NCBI RefSeq assembly: GCF_003254475.1
Contig: NZ_QFYQ01000001.1
Span: 2,170,001-2,234,000, forward strand
Source of the DNA: Phenylobacterium soli
GTDB lineage: Bacteria > Pseudomonadota > Alphaproteobacteria > Caulobacterales > Caulobacteraceae
Reading direction: 5' to 3'
Length of the DNA: 64,000 bases
Under the pieces are notes generated by a model. The model did not search any database, was not told the DNA's origin, and was given only the letters and a program-made list of their open reading frames with translations. Position 1 is the stretch's first letter. The number at the start of each line of letters is the position of its first letter. Position numbers and translations under genes: made by a program. Positions 61,658 to 64,000 of this stretch are shown here, piece after piece.

Positions 61658-62185
61658 TCAGGCGGCGGCGGAGCTCGGCGACTGGAGGAGCTGGTCCTGC
61701 AGCATGCCGAGGGCGGTCTCCAGGGCGCGGATGCGGACCTTGGCGCGGCCGACGTCGCCGAACAGCTCGACCCGGTGGGTGGTCGCCTTGCCGCGGGCCG
61801 CGCAGGCGAAGTGGACGAGGCCCGCGGGCTGGTCGGATCCGCCCTCGGCGAAGCCGGTGACCGAGACCGCCAGGTCGCCCTTCGAGTTGGCCAGGGCGCC
61901 CTCGGCCATGGCGATGGCGCAGGCCTTGGAGACCGCGCCCGGCCCGTCGAGGATGGCCTGGGCGACGCCGAGCATCTCGTGCTTGGCCTCGTGGGTGTAG
62001 GTCACGAAGCCTCGCTCGAAGGCATGGCTCATCCCCGGCACGTCGGTGAGCAGCGAGGCCAGGAGGCCGCCGGTGCAGCTCTCTGCGGTGACGAGGCTGA
62101 GCTTCAGCTCGCAGGCGCGGGCGAGGACCGCCTGGGCGAGGCGGTCCACTTCCGGCGGCAGGGCAGGGTCGAGCGCCTCGGCCAT
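61658..62185 (-). CDS. CinA-like nicotinamide-nucleotide amidase
   Basis: A 175-residue stand-alone CinA C-terminal domain. LVTAESCTGGLLASLL holds the catalytic Ser, and GPGAVSKACAIAMAEGALAN with AVSVTGFAEGGSDQPAGLVH complete the family pattern. Deamidates nicotinamide mononucleotide to recycle NAD. The N-terminal MoaB-like domain of full CinA is absent, as in PncC. Starts 4 nt after the hemerythrin gene. Confidence 0.89.
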   Translation of the reverse strand: MAEALDPALPPEVDRLAQAVLARACELKLSLVTAESCTGGLLASLLTDVPGMSHAFERGFVTYTHEAKHEMLGVAQAILDGPGAVSKACAIAMAEGALANSKGDLAVSVTGFAEGGSDQPAGLVHFACAARGKATTHRVELFGDVGRAKVRIRALETALGMLQDQLLQSPSSAAA

Positions 62186-62189
62186 GGGG

Positions 62190-62744
62190 TCAGTGCATCT
62201 CCATGCCGTCGCCCTTCATCTGGGCCTGGAGCTGCTTCTTGCGCTGCATGAGCTGCTCGCCCAGCGCCTTCAGGTCCATGTCGGACTTCTGGCACTGCGG
62301 GAAGTACTCCTTCTCCTCTTCCTCGACATGGTGCTCGATCTGCTCCTGCAGGACCGTGACCTTGGCGTCGAACATCTCGTCCGAGGCGTCCATGCCCCGG
62401 ATCTGCTCGATGAGGTCCTTGGCGGCCTGGTGCTCGACGATCGCCTCGTTGACGATCTCGTCGTCCTTCAGGAACTCGCGCGAGGCCGGATAGAAGATCT
62501 CCTCCTCGATCTGGGTGTGGATCGTCAGCTCCATGCAGATCCTGTCGGCGAGCTGGCGCTTGCGCGCCTCGCCCGAGGCCTTCTCGAACTGGCCGAACAG
62601 CTTCTCCACCTCGCGGTGGTCGGCCTTGAGGAGCTGGATGGCGTCCTTCTGGCGCGCGGACGCGGTTTTCCGGGCCGTGGACTTGCCGGACGCCGACTTG
62701 CGGCTGGAGCTCTTCGAGGTGCTGGAATGGGTGGCGGTCGCCAT
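62190..62744 (-). CDS. Hemerythrin-domain protein with basic N-terminal tail
   Basis: A 184-residue protein. Residues 1-32 are a Ser/Lys/Thr/Ala-rich tail resembling DNA-binding histone-like tails (SKSSSRKSASGKSTARKTAS). Residues ~36-175 are a four-helix HHE/hemerythrin domain with iron-ligand pattern KADHREVEKLF, HTQIEEEIFYP, IVEHQAAKDLI and HHVEEEEKEYFP. It probably binds oxygen, NO or iron. The basic tail suggests location on the nucleoid (inference). Confidence 0.88.
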   Translation of the reverse strand: MATATHSSTSKSSSRKSASGKSTARKTASARQKDAIQLLKADHREVEKLFGQFEKASGEARKRQLADRICMELTIHTQIEEEIFYPASREFLKDDEIVNEAIVEHQAAKDLIEQIRGMDASDEMFDAKVTVLQEQIEHHVEEEEKEYFPQCQKSDMDLKALGEQLMQRKKQLQAQMKGDGMEMH

Positions 62745-62852
62745 GGTGAGCCTCTCTCTCAGACGGGGGACGGGCCTCTCGTCCGCCTTGAACCCCCCGG
62801 CCGATGCTCGGTTCCGCCTTGATTTTCGCGCCCTGAGCGGCTCGTTAGGCCC

Positions 62853-63884
62853 ATGACCCAGAGGGCCGACGGGCGGGCGAAGGTGACGGTGGCTGGCGCG
62901 GGCGCGCTGGGGCTGAGCGCGGCCCTGGCCCTGGCCGACGCCGGCTGCGAGGTCACTGTCTACGACCCGGCGCCGCACGCCAACGCCTCGGCCGTGGCGG
63001 CCGGGATGATCGCCCCGGTGTTCGAGGCCGTGCTCGATCCGGAAGCTGCGCCGCACTTCGACCTGCTGATGCGGGCGCGGGACCTGTGGCCGGAGCTGGC
63101 GCGGCGCAGCGGCGTCGTGCTGGACCGCTCGGGGGCCATGGCGGTGGGGGCCGAGCCGTGGCTGGAGGGCGTCGAGGCGGCGCTGATCCGGCTGGGCGTG
63201 CACGGCATCGACCTGCCGCGGCGCACGGCCGAGGAGCTGGCGCCCGGCCTCTCCGAGGTGTTCGCGGGCGGGGTGCTGGTGCGCGAGGACTGGCGGCTGG
63301 AACCCGGCGCGGCCCTGGCCGCCCTCAGGGCGGCGGCCGAGGCGGCGGGCGTCAGCTTCCGGAACAAGCGGGCGCTCGACGCCGGCGAGGCCGACTGGCT
63401 GGTGGTCGCCACCGGCGCCGATGCGGGGCTGGTCGAGGTGGCGCCGGAGCTGGCGCAGCTGACGCCGATCAAGGGCCACATCCTGCGCATGGCCGGCGCG
63501 CCCGCCGGGCGGGTCAGCGTGCGCGGCCAGGGCGTCTACGCCGCCCCGGCGGACGGCGGGCTCTCGATTGGCGCGACCATGGAGGTGGGGGTGGCCGATC
63601 CGACGCCCGACCCCTCGCAGGCCGAACTGCTGCAGGCGGCCGGCGCGCGGCTGTTCCCGGCTCTGGCGGAGGCGCGGCCGCAGGTGTTCACCGGCGTGCG
63701 GGCGGCGACGCCGGACGGCCTGCCGCTGGTCGGGTTCTCGAAGGCGAAGGGCGTGGTGCTGGCCACGGGCGCGCGGCGCAACGGCTGGCTGCTGGCGCCG
63801 CTGGCCGCCAAGCTCGTGGCGGCCTGCGTGACGGGGGCGGAGACCGGCGCCTATGCGGGCCGCTTCGACCCGCAGCGATTCTGA
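62853..63884 (+). CDS. FAD-dependent amine oxidoreductase (glycine oxidase ThiO-like)
   Basis: A 343-residue DAO-family flavoprotein. VTVAGAGALGLSAALALADAG is the FAD dinucleotide motif at ~11-31, ASAVAAGMIAP the following turn, and RAATPDGLPLVG plus GVVLATGARRNGWLLAPLAA the C-terminal FAD loop. ThiO makes the imine for thiazole synthesis, but no thi genes are adjacent, so another amino-acid oxidase is possible. Confidence 0.82.
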   Translation: MTQRADGRAKVTVAGAGALGLSAALALADAGCEVTVYDPAPHANASAVAAGMIAPVFEAVLDPEAAPHFDLLMRARDLWPELARRSGVVLDRSGAMAVGAEPWLEGVEAALIRLGVHGIDLPRRTAEELAPGLSEVFAGGVLVREDWRLEPGAALAALRAAAEAAGVSFRNKRALDAGEADWLVVATGADAGLVEVAPELAQLTPIKGHILRMAGAPAGRVSVRGQGVYAAPADGGLSIGATMEVGVADPTPDPSQAELLQAAGARLFPALAEARPQVFTGVRAATPDGLPLVGFSKAKGVVLATGARRNGWLLAPLAAKLVAACVTGAETGAYAGRFDPQRF

Positions 63885-63895
63885 GGAGGGGCGGG

Positions 63896-64000
63896 ATGAA
63901 CGGCTTCTGGTTCACAGAGGAGCAGGAGGCGATCCGCGAGGGCGTGCTGCGGCTCTGCGCCCGCTTCGACGCCGACTACTGGCGGCGCGCCGACGAGACC
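63896..64000 (+). CDS. Acyl-CoA dehydrogenase (3' truncated by the window)
   Basis: Only 35 residues are visible. MNGFWFTEEQEAIREGVLRL followed by CARFDADYW is the standard N-terminal helix of acyl-CoA dehydrogenases. The AGGAGGGGCGGG ribosome site is strong. It lies 11 nt after the FAD oxidoreductase gene and runs off the window edge. Confidence 0.8.
   Translation, partial: MNGFWFTEEQEAIREGVLRLCARFDADYWRRADET

Overview
This is a GC-rich chromosomal window (roughly 70% G+C by eye) from an alphaproteobacterium, most likely of the Caulobacteraceae (Phenylobacterium or Caulobacter type). Supporting signs are the gene families (adjacent gltB and gltD, DUF2934, FixK-type promoter boxes, a CYP153-like P450, an M13 peptidase lipoprotein), the dense ATGA/GTGA gene overlaps and the short GC-rich palindromic repeats. 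The genus is an inference. I saw no rRNA, tRNA, CRISPR array, insertion sequence or prophage; the window looks like stable chromosome with accessory metabolic islands.

1-8849 is a glycogen operon: glgB (5' end cut by the window edge), glgC, glgA and a 1359-residue protein that fuses the debranching enzyme GlgX to the 4-alpha-glucanotransferase MalQ. 8776-11161 holds two perfect FixK/FNR-type boxes. One sits in the 3' end of the fusion gene, before a small unknown gene and a DUF2934 gene; the other precedes a PAS-domain protein. A TPR/glycosyltransferase-9-like gene lies between them. 11351-17467 is gltB-gltD (glutamate synthase).

17464-34342 is the most unusual part: a 16-gene glycan cluster in two divergent, tightly coupled operons plus a converging gene pair. 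The leftward operon runs inositol-phosphate synthase, histidine phosphatase, methyltransferase, a glycoside hydrolase whose TIM barrel is circularly permuted, a tyrosine-phosphatase-like enzyme, and a phosphoribosyltransferase-like/kinase-like protein. The rightward operon runs two nucleotide-sugar epimerases, a GT4 glycosyltransferase, three CgeB-like glycosyltransferases, a UDP-xylose-synthase-like enzyme and a phosphohexomutase. A nucleotidyltransferase and a fourth CgeB-like protein converge on it. Together they look able to make inositol phosphate and activated sugars and to assemble, methylate and trim an unknown glycoconjugate.

34420-43640 holds a DUF1003 membrane protein, a gene whose 3' end has absorbed a palindromic repeat, a malonyl-CoA-synthetase-like gene overlapping a Crp-family regulator, pabB, and an alcohol-oxidation operon. 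That operon encodes a PQQ dehydrogenase with the lanthanide-type Asp-Tyr-Asp motif, a beta-propeller lipoprotein and a periplasmic binding protein. 43807-51569 holds an SDR, a NIPSNAP-like protein, a regulator with a duplicated winged-helix unit, a TetR/SnoaL/pirin group with a clear operator, a thioesterase, a 2OG-oxygenase-like protein and a CYP153-like P450. 51757-64000 holds an M13 peptidase, a SpoU methyltransferase, a hybrid histidine kinase, a dioxygenase/FMN-reductase pair divergent from a LysR regulator, an AI-2E-family permease, an enoyl-CoA hydratase, a CinA-type amidase, a hemerythrin protein, an FAD oxidoreductase and the start of an acyl-CoA dehydrogenase.
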